Positions 1 to 5,874 of a stretch of DNA of 9,492 nt are shown piece after piece. The notes beneath the pieces are model-generated. The model saw only the letters and a program-made list of their open reading frames with translations. It was not told the origin of the DNA and made no database searches. Within the stretch, counting starts at the first letter, position 1. Each line of letters opens with the position of its first letter. A program made the position numbers and the translations under genes. Source of the DNA: Planctomycetaceae bacterium (GTDB taxonomy: Bacteria; Planctomycetota; Planctomycetia; Pirellulales; UBA1268). Location: NCBI GenBank assembly GCA_002862165.1, contig PKCL01000144.1:1-9492 (forward strand). The letters are read 5' to 3'.

Positions 1-701
1 ACAAAGTTGACGTTGAAGTGGGTGCTCCAAAAGTAAGCTACCGTGAAGCTCCAACACGTCCTACCGAGTATGACTACAAACACAAAAAGCAGACTGGTGG
101 TTCTGGACAATACGCTCATATTGTGGGTGAATTGTCTCCCATGCCAGAAGATGCCGATGAGAATTTTGAATTTGAAAATAAGGTTGTTGGCGGCCGTATT
201 CCACGTGAATACATTCCATCAGTCGAAAAGGGTTTTCGAATGTCTATGGAAAAAGGCCCTATTGCCGGGTTCCCAATTGTTGGGGTCAAAGCAACACTTG
301 CTGATGGCTCATATCACGATGTTGACTCCTCCGACATGGCCTTTCAACTCTGTGCTCGTACCGGGTTTCGAGAAGCATTCCTGAAAACAAAACCGGTTTT
401 GTTGGAACCTATCATGAAAATTGAAGTCGAAGTTCCTGCTGACTTTCAAGGCCCTGTGACTGGTGAGCTCAATAAACGTCGGGGGCTCATCGTATCCACG
501 GAAACGGTTGGAAATTCTTCTACCATTATTGCGGAGGTACCGCTTGCTCAGACATTTGGATATTCCACTGACCTTCGAAGCCTCACTCAGGGCCAAGGTG
601 TATTTTCAATGGAATTTTTCAAATACCGTCCCATGCCAGCGAACGTTCAAAAAGAAGTTGTTGAAGAACGAAAACAAGCAGATTTAGCAGCTGCGAAATA
701 G
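1..701 (+). CDS. fusA: Elongation factor G, C-terminal part (5' end outside window), EFG1-like
   Basis: This is the C-terminal 232 residues of a translational GTPase that moves tRNA and mRNA through the ribosome. The reading frame is open from base 3 to the TAG at 699-701, so the GTP-binding domain and domains II-III lie off the left edge. Domain IV begins at the left edge and includes the tip-loop motif HKKQTGGSGQY and the GSYHDVDSS segment. Domain V follows with LLEPIMKIEVEVP, NKRRG, FGYSTDLRSLTQG and a MEFFKYRPMP ending. These motifs are diagnostic of EF-G. The DFQG segment, the HKKQ.GG.GQY loop and FGYSTDLRS resemble mitochondrial EFG1 and the spdEFG1 group known from spirochaetes, planctomycetes and deltaproteobacteria more than E. 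coli FusA. That subgroup call is inference from motifs, and several EF-G paralogues are usual in planctomycetes. The family assignment is certain; the paralogue type is likely. A hairpin overlaps the stop codon. Confidence 0.95.
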   Translation, partial: KVDVEVGAPKVSYREAPTRPTEYDYKHKKQTGGSGQYAHIVGELSPMPEDADENFEFENKVVGGRIPREYIPSVEKGFRMSMEKGPIAGFPIVGVKATLADGSYHDVDSSDMAFQLCARTGFREAFLKTKPVLLEPIMKIEVEVPADFQGPVTGELNKRRGLIVSTETVGNSSTIIAEVPLAQTFGYSTDLRSLTQGQGVFSMEFFKYRPMPANVQKEVVEERKQADLAAAK

Positions 702-717
702 CTGCTTTCTTGCTTTT
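686..717 (+). terminator. Hairpin overlapping the EF-G stop, possible intrinsic terminator
   Basis: A perfect 7-bp stem, AGCAGCT (686-692) with AGCTGCT (700-706), encloses a 7-nt loop that contains the first base of the TAG stop. It is followed by a T-rich but interrupted tract (706-717). It sits where the EF-G transcript should end before the convergent DUF3050 gene. The stem is short and the T-tract is broken, so termination is plausible but not certain. Confidence 0.45.
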
Positions 718-734
718 GATAAAAACAAACTTTG

Positions 735-1607
735 TCACACAGCGACAAGCCGGGCTGCTAGTGAGTCCCACAAGGCTATTCTCGCTTCAAGAGCATGCCG
801 TGCCGTTTCGGATGCTTCGGCCCATCGCACAGGGTCGTTGCCGCACATTGTCGCAACAATTCGGCGGCACACTGGACCGTGACGATCGTCATCGTGCTCT
901 ATATGACGCTCAAGATAATAGCGGAACTGCCCCCATATTTCAGGGCTGTATGTAGCAAGTTTTACGACAACCTGTCGAAACATATCTGGGATGATATCTT
1001 CTCGTCCATACGTAAAAGCAGCAACAATACGATGAGCATTGCCAGAATAAATGATCGAAAATGAACGATTCACAAATTCTCTCGCCTCAGTCGGAACAGT
1101 TGGATCTTGGAGAACCTCAGAAATCGGATCACCTGACCTAATTCGTTCAATTACACAACTTATCGGATTCGTATCTGCTCCAGCCGATTCCATGCTCCGA
1201 AGGTAGAGTTCAAAATGTGAAGCAAAGCTGCCATTCGGTAGTTCATCAGATTCTTCATCAAGAACGATCTCATTGATCAACCGACGGGCCTCAGGATCTG
1301 GCGTCGGAACCCACGGAACAGTAACGCACGATAATTGTTGCTGAACTGATTTCAGCAAACTCTGAAAATCCCAGACGGCCCAGATGTGGGTCTGCATGAA
1401 GAGTCTCATGCGTTCAGGCGTGTCGACAAGGCCGTATATGGGATGACGGATGAGCCTCTCACGGGAATCACCAAGTTCAATTCGGTAATCTGTCATATCC
1501 TTTTGTGACGTCTTCTTGCCTAAGGGTTTGTCCAATGCCCTCGAAAGAGCTGGTTCCTTAAGAACCGAATCCATAGTGTCCATCTGGCCAAAACACTTTC
1601 TACTCAC
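735..1607 (-). CDS. DUF3050 family protein, heme-oxygenase-like fold (function unknown)
   Basis: A 290-residue soluble protein with no signal peptide. It matches the DUF3050 pattern as I know it: RLIRHPIYGLV (52-61), HIWAVWDFQSLLK (74-86), NEIVLDEESDE (112-122), SHFELYLRSM (130-139), AAFTYGREDIIPDMF (196-210) and YYLERHIEHDDDRHGP (230-245). The family is predicted to be all-helical and related to heme oxygenase/TenA; no reaction is established. Acidic and His residues at E118/E119, H131, E203, H235, D239 and H243 fall where heme-oxygenase-like diiron enzymes carry metal ligands, which is inference. The start is uncertain. GTG at 1607 is the longest choice, ATGs lie at 1583 and 1574, and ATG at 1496 begins just before the conserved domain and would give 253 residues, closer to my recollection of family size. 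None has a well-placed Shine-Dalgarno. It lies 79 bp downstream of the DUF11-like gene on the same strand and may be co-transcribed with it. Confidence 0.85.
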   Translation of the reverse strand: MSRKCFGQMDTMDSVLKEPALSRALDKPLGKKTSQKDMTDYRIELGDSRERLIRHPIYGLVDTPERMRLFMQTHIWAVWDFQSLLKSVQQQLSCVTVPWVPTPDPEARRLINEIVLDEESDELPNGSFASHFELYLRSMESAGADTNPISCVIERIRSGDPISEVLQDPTVPTEAREFVNRSFSIIYSGNAHRIVAAFTYGREDIIPDMFRQVVVKLATYSPEIWGQFRYYLERHIEHDDDRHGPVCRRIVATMCGNDPVRWAEASETARHALEARIALWDSLAARLVAV

Positions 1608-1686
1608 AGTAACGATCGTTTTCTAGTGTACTTTAGCCTGAACCTGAAAATCGGCGAGTCTTCGTGATATCTTCTTCCGCAACGCC

Positions 1687-3324
1687 TCAAAGTGGTAGGA
1701 AAGTAGTTTTACACGCTGCCTCGAGCTTCCCATCAAGATTTTCACCACCAAGGGAAGCCTTGGCCTCACCGCTTTCTCCGGCAGGTAATCGATAAATGAG
1801 TTCAAACGTTGATCGACCACCAGCAGCAAGACTATGAATTCCATCGAATGTGATTTCGCTACCGTCAATTCGGACTCGTGACGGCATGGGATTCCCAACA
1901 AGACGAGCGTGTTCGGGCAATTGAATAACTAATTTCAAAGTGCCGCTTGGCTTATCTCCACGATTCAAAACAGTACAAATGAGTGTGGTGCCACCTCCGG
2001 ACCGTACCGGATCATCGAGGTCCGCCAAATTCAAACAAAGTCCTGCTTCTGCTGGCGACTGAAAACGAGGTGCACCAGACTTCACAACAACACATTTCTC
2101 ATCCGCAACCATTGCTCCTCCTGGCAAATCACTTAGTACTGTACGAACGCATGCTCGTGCACCAGAAGGAGAGACCTCTTCGCCCGCTCTTATGACTCCA
2201 CGAACATTAATTTGACGTCGAATACTTTCATTAATTGCTACTGGCGGAATAGACCAGGTCGCCTTGTTTTGATCCAACACATATCCGTCTGATGCTTCTA
2301 GTGGTGTAAGAAATGAATCCCACATCACTTCAAGGGAGATTTCTTTCGAGGAAGCCGTTCCTGTATTTTCGATCGTCACGACAAACTCTCCTACGCCTCC
2401 AGCATTTAACTCAGATGGCCCCGCAATCGCAACTTTAAAGGCTGGACTCGCTTGCGGTGCAGTGGAGAGTGAGGCCACATTTGGCCCAACCACGTTTGGT
2501 GGTAATGTAGTAGCGCTATCATTCAAGGGAGTGACAATCGGTACTGGAGATGATTCAACCCGAGGACTTGTTGCTTCTATTTTTGCAGTTCCTTCAGACT
2601 TGACTGTCTTTTCGTCTACAGGGTTTGAGTCAGTCTGCTCCACAACGCTGCGAGGCTGTGCGACATTACCGGACTGTGGTGAGAGACTTGGTTGCGGGCT
2701 CCGGGTTGTTGGTAATTGGGTTGTTGGTAATTGAGAAAGCGGGGAGTCACGAGATCCCGAAGGCTGAGGAACTGAATTAGGAGGACCATCCTTAAAAGCT
2801 GGATGTAGTGGCCCAGCCGATTGTGACTCTGGCACCTTGATCGGAAACGGCTGACTTGCTTCAGGTGCCTGACTTGCTCCAGGTGCCTGACTTGCTCCAG
2901 GTGCAGGGGCTGCTGGAGAATTTGGCGGGACAGCTTCTACGCATGCTGTTCCCGAGCCCACAGCCGTGTTTGTCTGATCAAGGATTTCAACTCGGTGGCA
3001 CTGCCGTCCTAATTCAACAACCTGAAATTCGAGTGTCAATCGGCGGGATGTTCCTGCAGCAAGAACAATTGTTCCAGATTGCTCAATAGGGCTTGCAGAA
3101 ACAGGATGTCTGAGGCCTGTATCAAAATAATCAACCACTCGAAGCTGAGACAACTGCTTTCCAGAGCGATTCACAAGCTCGACTTCGAATGCCACGCTAT
3201 CACCGACTGCCGCCTTTTCTGGACCTGTGAGAAGGACGCTTACAAGTTCATCACAGTACGCTAAATCGATGAAGACAAAGAACATGCATACGCACAAAAT
3301 AAATTTCTGCGAAGTCGAAGACAT
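1687..3324 (-). CDS. Secreted DUF11/CARDB-like multidomain protein with Pro/Ser-rich linker
   Basis: A 545-residue exported protein of unknown specific role. Residues 1-24 form a signal peptide with hydrophobic core FILCVCMFFVFIDLA. The LAYC-D end resembles a lipobox except for Tyr before Cys, so simple secretion and lipoprotein anchoring are both conceivable. An Ig-like domain of the DUF11/CARDB type spans about 26-131. A Pro/Ser/Thr-rich, probably disordered linker (132-293) contains an APGASQ hexapeptide repeat and a doubled QLPTT. Two further Ig-like domains occupy about 296-417 and 430-545, with phrases typical of the class such as VTIENTGTASSKEISLEV and TVLNRGDKPSGTLKLVIQLP. Such proteins are common in planctomycete envelopes. 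The ATG at 3324 was chosen because AGAGG sits 5 nt upstream and the signal peptide starts there. The frame stays open 35 codons further upstream, but that stretch is not signal-like. It is divergent from rpe. Confidence 0.8.
   Translation of the reverse strand: MSSTSQKFILCVCMFFVFIDLAYCDELVSVLLTGPEKAAVGDSVAFEVELVNRSGKQLSQLRVVDYFDTGLRHPVSASPIEQSGTIVLAAGTSRRLTLEFQVVELGRQCHRVEILDQTNTAVGSGTACVEAVPPNSPAAPAPGASQAPGASQAPEASQPFPIKVPESQSAGPLHPAFKDGPPNSVPQPSGSRDSPLSQLPTTQLPTTRSPQPSLSPQSGNVAQPRSVVEQTDSNPVDEKTVKSEGTAKIEATSPRVESSPVPIVTPLNDSATTLPPNVVGPNVASLSTAPQASPAFKVAIAGPSELNAGGVGEFVVTIENTGTASSKEISLEVMWDSFLTPLEASDGYVLDQNKATWSIPPVAINESIRRQINVRGVIRAGEEVSPSGARACVRTVLSDLPGGAMVADEKCVVVKSGAPRFQSPAEAGLCLNLADLDDPVRSGGGTTLICTVLNRGDKPSGTLKLVIQLPEHARLVGNPMPSRVRIDGSEITFDGIHSLAAGGRSTFELIYRLPAGESGEAKASLGGENLDGKLEAACKTTFLPL
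2703..2732 (-). repeat. 15-bp unit tandemly duplicated in the linker coding region
   Basis: The unit gggttgttggtaatt (plus strand) occurs twice with no spacer and no mismatch (2703-2717, 2718-2732). In the DUF11-like protein it encodes the doubled QLPTT in the Pro/Ser-rich linker. The length keeps the reading frame. Confidence 0.85.
2851..2904 (-). repeat. Three tandem 18-bp units encoding APGASQ-type hexapeptides
   Basis: Three head-to-tail copies of CTGACTTGCTCCAGGTGC (plus strand) lie at 2851-2868, 2869-2886 and 2887-2904. The first differs by one base (T for C). On the coding strand they give the Ala/Pro/Gly/Ser/Gln hexapeptides of the linker. Near-identical DNA copies suggest recent slippage expansion. 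Confidence 0.9.
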
Positions 3325-3329
3325 ATTTG

Positions 3330-3335
3330 CCTCTC
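3330..3335 (-). promoter_or_regulatory. Ribosome binding site of the DUF11-like gene
   Basis: On the minus strand AGAGG lies 5 nt before the ATG at 3324. It is the best Shine-Dalgarno among the in-frame start candidates and selects this start over the upstream ATG-less extension. Confidence 0.55.
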
Positions 3336-3467
3336 TCTTGTGCTGGTTGACCGCCGCTACACTTAGGAACTTGATTCTCTCTCCAAAGGTTACTTCCCGC
3401 TCCTCGGATTCGCAAAACCGAAATACCAAGGCTGTCGGAAAACTCGAAATCTACTATGACGTATTCA

Positions 3468-3473
3468 ATTATA
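3468..3473 (-). promoter_or_regulatory. Possible -10 element in the DUF11/rpe divergent spacer
   Basis: A perfect TATAAT reads on the minus strand about 145 bp upstream of the DUF11-like start, inside the 289-bp divergent spacer where a promoter is expected. No good -35 hexamer is visible at 16-18 bp; the best is TTCAAG at 19 bp. It is only a candidate. I found no convincing sigma-70 promoter for rpe in the same spacer. Confidence 0.25.
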
Positions 3474-3603
3474 CGAATTCTTGGCAATTTATCTTGAACA
3501 ACTACATGCCATCAAAACTACCCCTTCAGATTGTGACACTAATGCAAGAAGCGGTAATGTTATGCTGTTCAGGGAATAATGACATTCAACGGAAAACTAT
3601 ATT

Positions 3604-3608
3604 GGGAG
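3604..3608 (+). promoter_or_regulatory. Ribosome binding site of rpe
   Basis: GGGAG ends 5 nt before the ATG at 3614. The alternative ATG at 3653, nearer the conserved domain, has no Shine-Dalgarno. This site therefore favours the 235-residue form. Confidence 0.55.
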
Positions 3609-3613
3609 AGTCT

Positions 3614-4321
3614 ATGCACTCAGTAATTCCTCCGAGAACAACACCGCTTGTCATGGACACCCCCATTATTCTCCCAGCTCTGTTACTGTGTGATTTTGGC
3701 CACCTCGCCGATGAAATAAAAAAGCTTGAAGAGGCTGGAGCAAAAGCGCTGCATCTCGATATTATGGATGGTCAGTTTGTTCCTCAACTTACTTATGGCA
3801 AGGTCATTGTTGAAGCTGTTCGTCGTACAGCTACCGTGCCTATCGAAGTTCACATGATGGTCGAAGACCAAGATAAAACAGCCATCGACTACGCAAACAT
3901 CGGGGCTGACATTGTTACTGTTCACATAGAAGGTCTCACAAGACCGGAAGACACCCTAGCAACTATTGCCAGCACGGGTATTCGGGCTCATCTCGCAATA
4001 AGCCCAAATACACCAGTCTCAGATGTTGAGCCACTCCTTAGTCACTGTGACGGTGTCCTTGTAATGAGTGTAGAGCCAGGATTTGGTGGACAAGTGTTCC
4101 AACCATCAGCGATTGAGAAAATACGCCGGCTACATGAATTACGAACTGCTCACGGCCAAGATTTTTATATTGGTGTAGATGGTGGAATTTCAACCAAAAC
4201 CATTGCATCTGTGTCGCAGGCTGGGGCAGATTTGATCGTCACAGGCAGCGCCGTTCTCCAACAAGAAAATTATGCCCATGCATTGCAAGAACTTGAAGAT
4301 TTGGCAAGAAAAGCGAGGTGA
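3614..4321 (+). CDS. rpe: Ribulose-phosphate 3-epimerase
   Basis: A cytoplasmic TIM-barrel enzyme that interconverts D-ribulose 5-phosphate and D-xylulose 5-phosphate in the pentose phosphate pathway. Family marks are clear in the 235 residues: LHLDIMDG (46-53) with metal ligands H47 and D49, VHMM (79-82) with H80, the loop MSVEPGFGGQ (151-160), IGVDGG (186-191) with catalytic Asp D189, and the phosphate-binding VTGSAV segment (209-214). The first strand is unusual: it reads PALLLCDF where the family normally has PSILSADF, so the active-site Ser is Ala22. The start at 3614 is supported by GGGAG at 5 nt. Starting at ATG 3653 would remove 13 residues that precede the barrel. accD follows 135 bp downstream on the same strand and may share the transcript. 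An 8-bp inverted repeat begins at the stop codon. Confidence 0.95.
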   Translation: MHSVIPPRTTPLVMDTPIILPALLLCDFGHLADEIKKLEEAGAKALHLDIMDGQFVPQLTYGKVIVEAVRRTATVPIEVHMMVEDQDKTAIDYANIGADIVTVHIEGLTRPEDTLATIASTGIRAHLAISPNTPVSDVEPLLSHCDGVLVMSVEPGFGGQVFQPSAIEKIRRLHELRTAHGQDFYIGVDGGISTKTIASVSQAGADLIVTGSAVLQQENYAHALQELEDLARKAR

Positions 4322-4363
4322 CACTCGAAACCAAACAATTATGGTAGCCATCTAATCACCTCG
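4314..4363 (+). repeat. 8-bp inverted repeat spanning the rpe stop codon
   Basis: CGAGGTGA (4314-4321, which includes the TGA stop) is an exact reverse complement of TCACCTCG (4356-4363). The 34-nt interval itself holds a small ATGG/CCAT hairpin (4341-4351). No T-run follows, so this is not a standard intrinsic terminator. It could be a 3'-end stabilising structure, or chance. Confidence 0.4.
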
Positions 4364-4456
4364 ATTGGTAATCTATTGATCGCTGGTTTCCCCCAAGTTC
4401 CAACTTCCTGAGTCCTCCAGAACTCGGGCAAAGTAATCAAATTCGGAAAAATAGGA

Positions 4457-5383
4457 ATGACGCAGAAGCAGTCCACAAAAACTGATCAAAATTCTGACAC
4501 TGAGTCGGGCTTTCGAAATCAGCAAGAAGAAATGTTACAGCAACCTTCATTGACAGAAGGCCCACGGATGCCAGGCTCACGCTCAAAGAGAGGTGTGCCC
4601 GAAGGATTATGGCTCAAATGTAATGGATGCGGCTCAACAATTTATCGCAAAGAAGCCGAACAGATGCTTAATGTTTGCCCGCAATGCGGCTTTCATTGGT
4701 ACGTTTCGGCAAAGCAACGAATTGAACAACTTTTCGATCCGGGCACCTTTGAAGAGTGGGACGGTGGACTACTCCCCACTGACCCACTTCGTTTCAACGA
4801 CAAAAAACCGTATGCAGACCGAATCGTATCGGAACAAAAAAGAACAGGACTGTCCGACGCAGCTCTCACTGGAACAGGAATGATTCGTGCTCGACGCGTT
4901 GCCTGTGGGGTCACCGACTCCTCATTTATCATGGGCAGCATGGGAAGTGTTGTGGGTGAACGACTTACAAGACTCGTTGAACGCGCAACCATGGACTCAC
5001 TACCACTGATTATAATTAGTGCCTCTGGTGGTGGTGCAAGAATGCATGAAGGGATTCTGTCTCTTATGCAAATGGCAAAGGTTTCGGCTGCACTAGCTCG
5101 TTATTCGGAGTCTGGCGGACTATTCATCTCAGTGCTTACAAACCCAACGATGGGCGGAGTGGCTGCAAGTTTCGCTTCTCTCGGTGACCTTGTGTTTGCA
5201 GAGCCAAGGGCTCTGATTGGCTTTGCCGGTCCGAGAACAATCAAGGCAACGATTCGGGTTGAGCTTCCGGAAGAATTTCAAACAAGTGAATTCTTACTTG
5301 AGCATGGATTCATCGACAGGATCATCAGTCGACAAAACCTGAAGAGTGAAATTGCAAGGGCTATTGATTACTGCGGCGGCTAA
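4457..5383 (+). CDS. accD: Acetyl-CoA carboxylase carboxyltransferase subunit beta
   Basis: The beta subunit of the carboxyltransferase that, with AccA, moves the carboxyl group from carboxybiotin to acetyl-CoA to make malonyl-CoA for fatty-acid synthesis. The 308 residues show a polar, probably disordered N-terminus (1-48), a four-Cys zinc ribbon (C55, C58, C74, C77) and the crotonase-like core. Core motifs include GSMGSVVGERL (160-170), SASGGGARMHEG (188-199), LSLMQMAK (201-208), the second oxyanion segment NPTMGGVAASFASLGD (229-244) and ALIGFAGPRTI (252-262), ending with FQTSEFLLEHGFIDRI. The first oxyanion loop has one Gly more than the E. coli and Bacillus proteins. ATG 4457 is the longest start; AGGA abuts it directly and is a poor Shine-Dalgarno, so ATG 4532 or 4568 cannot be excluded. 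accA is not in the window. It lies downstream of rpe on the same strand. Confidence 0.96.
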   Translation: MTQKQSTKTDQNSDTESGFRNQQEEMLQQPSLTEGPRMPGSRSKRGVPEGLWLKCNGCGSTIYRKEAEQMLNVCPQCGFHWYVSAKQRIEQLFDPGTFEEWDGGLLPTDPLRFNDKKPYADRIVSEQKRTGLSDAALTGTGMIRARRVACGVTDSSFIMGSMGSVVGERLTRLVERATMDSLPLIIISASGGGARMHEGILSLMQMAKVSAALARYSESGGLFISVLTNPTMGGVAASFASLGDLVFAEPRALIGFAGPRTIKATIRVELPEEFQTSEFLLEHGFIDRIISRQNLKSEIARAIDYCGG

Positions 5384-5408
5384 GACGATCGGCTACTCTT
5401 ACAATAGT

Positions 5409-5425
5409 GCATCAATTTTTGATGC
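5409..5425 (+). terminator. Hairpin after accD, possible terminator
   Basis: A perfect 7-bp stem, GCATCAA with TTGATGC, has a TTT loop and lies 25 nt after the accD stop. The downstream sequence is AT-rich (TAAAATTATTTT) but lacks an immediate T-run, so the structure is clear while the terminator function is only plausible. Confidence 0.4.
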
Positions 5426-5829
5426 CTGGATAAAATTATTTTCAGATAATCTGTGAATTGCGTGCGTCTAAAATTCAACACTGACGCTACGATACTGCAC
5501 AAGATGAAGATCTGGGTGGTGCTGCTCATCTTCGGAGAGTCTTGCGACTTTCATCATGAAAACAAATGCAGAACAAAATCTGAGAACACCCACTTCCGAT
5601 AGATTCTGTCACCATCTTTGCGTAACTTACAGTTTCGATATTTTCCTACATACTTTTAAAGTTTTCATGTTGTGTATCGGGGAACACCTCCTTCACAAGC
5701 GGAACTCTTACGTGATCGAAATATTTTAGCACGAAGACGTTCATGCCAGACCCTCTGTACGGACTGGAGCTACGTAATACTGTTCAATTTGGATATCAAT
5801 TCAAAAAGGGCAATATAGTTTCAACCCCC

Positions 5830-5854
5830 AAAACCAAAAGAGCTGCGTGGTTTT
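5830..5854 (-). terminator. Hairpin after the BBP7-like gene, possible terminator
   Basis: AAAACCA (5830-5836) and TGGTTTT (5848-5854) form a 7-bp stem with an 11-nt loop, about 20 nt beyond the BBP7-like stop on the minus strand. The T residues are inside the 3' arm and G-rich sequence follows, so it is a weak terminator candidate. Confidence 0.3.
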
Positions 5855-5874
5855 CCCGTTCGTGTATTCACCGA

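Larger units (their letters stand above)
5384..5874. other. 491-bp gap between the convergent accD and BBP7-like genes
   Basis: I see no gene that I can support here. The stretch holds a hairpin just after accD (5409-5425), a second hairpin just after the BBP7-like stop (5830-5854), and AAGGAGGTG on the minus strand (5685-5693) with no ORF at usable spacing. A 32-codon plus-strand ORF (5504-5602) has a signal-like start but no Shine-Dalgarno. No tRNA, CRISPR repeat or insertion-sequence end is visible. For two convergent genes the gap is longer than needed for termination. Confidence 0.6.

Noticed and set aside
1623..1901. 92-codon minus-strand ORF overlapping the end of the DUF11-like gene
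   Set aside because: It lies in another frame of a well-supported gene and has no recognisable features.
3227..3613. Open upstream extension of the rpe frame
   Set aside because: The extension runs through the divergent promoter spacer and the antisense of the DUF11-like gene. Epimerase homology begins after 3653, and a good ribosome binding site precedes 3614.
5501..5533. Inverted repeat AAGATGA / TCATCTT as an ncRNA stem
   Set aside because: Short, AT-rich stem with a long loop and no promoter or terminator around it.
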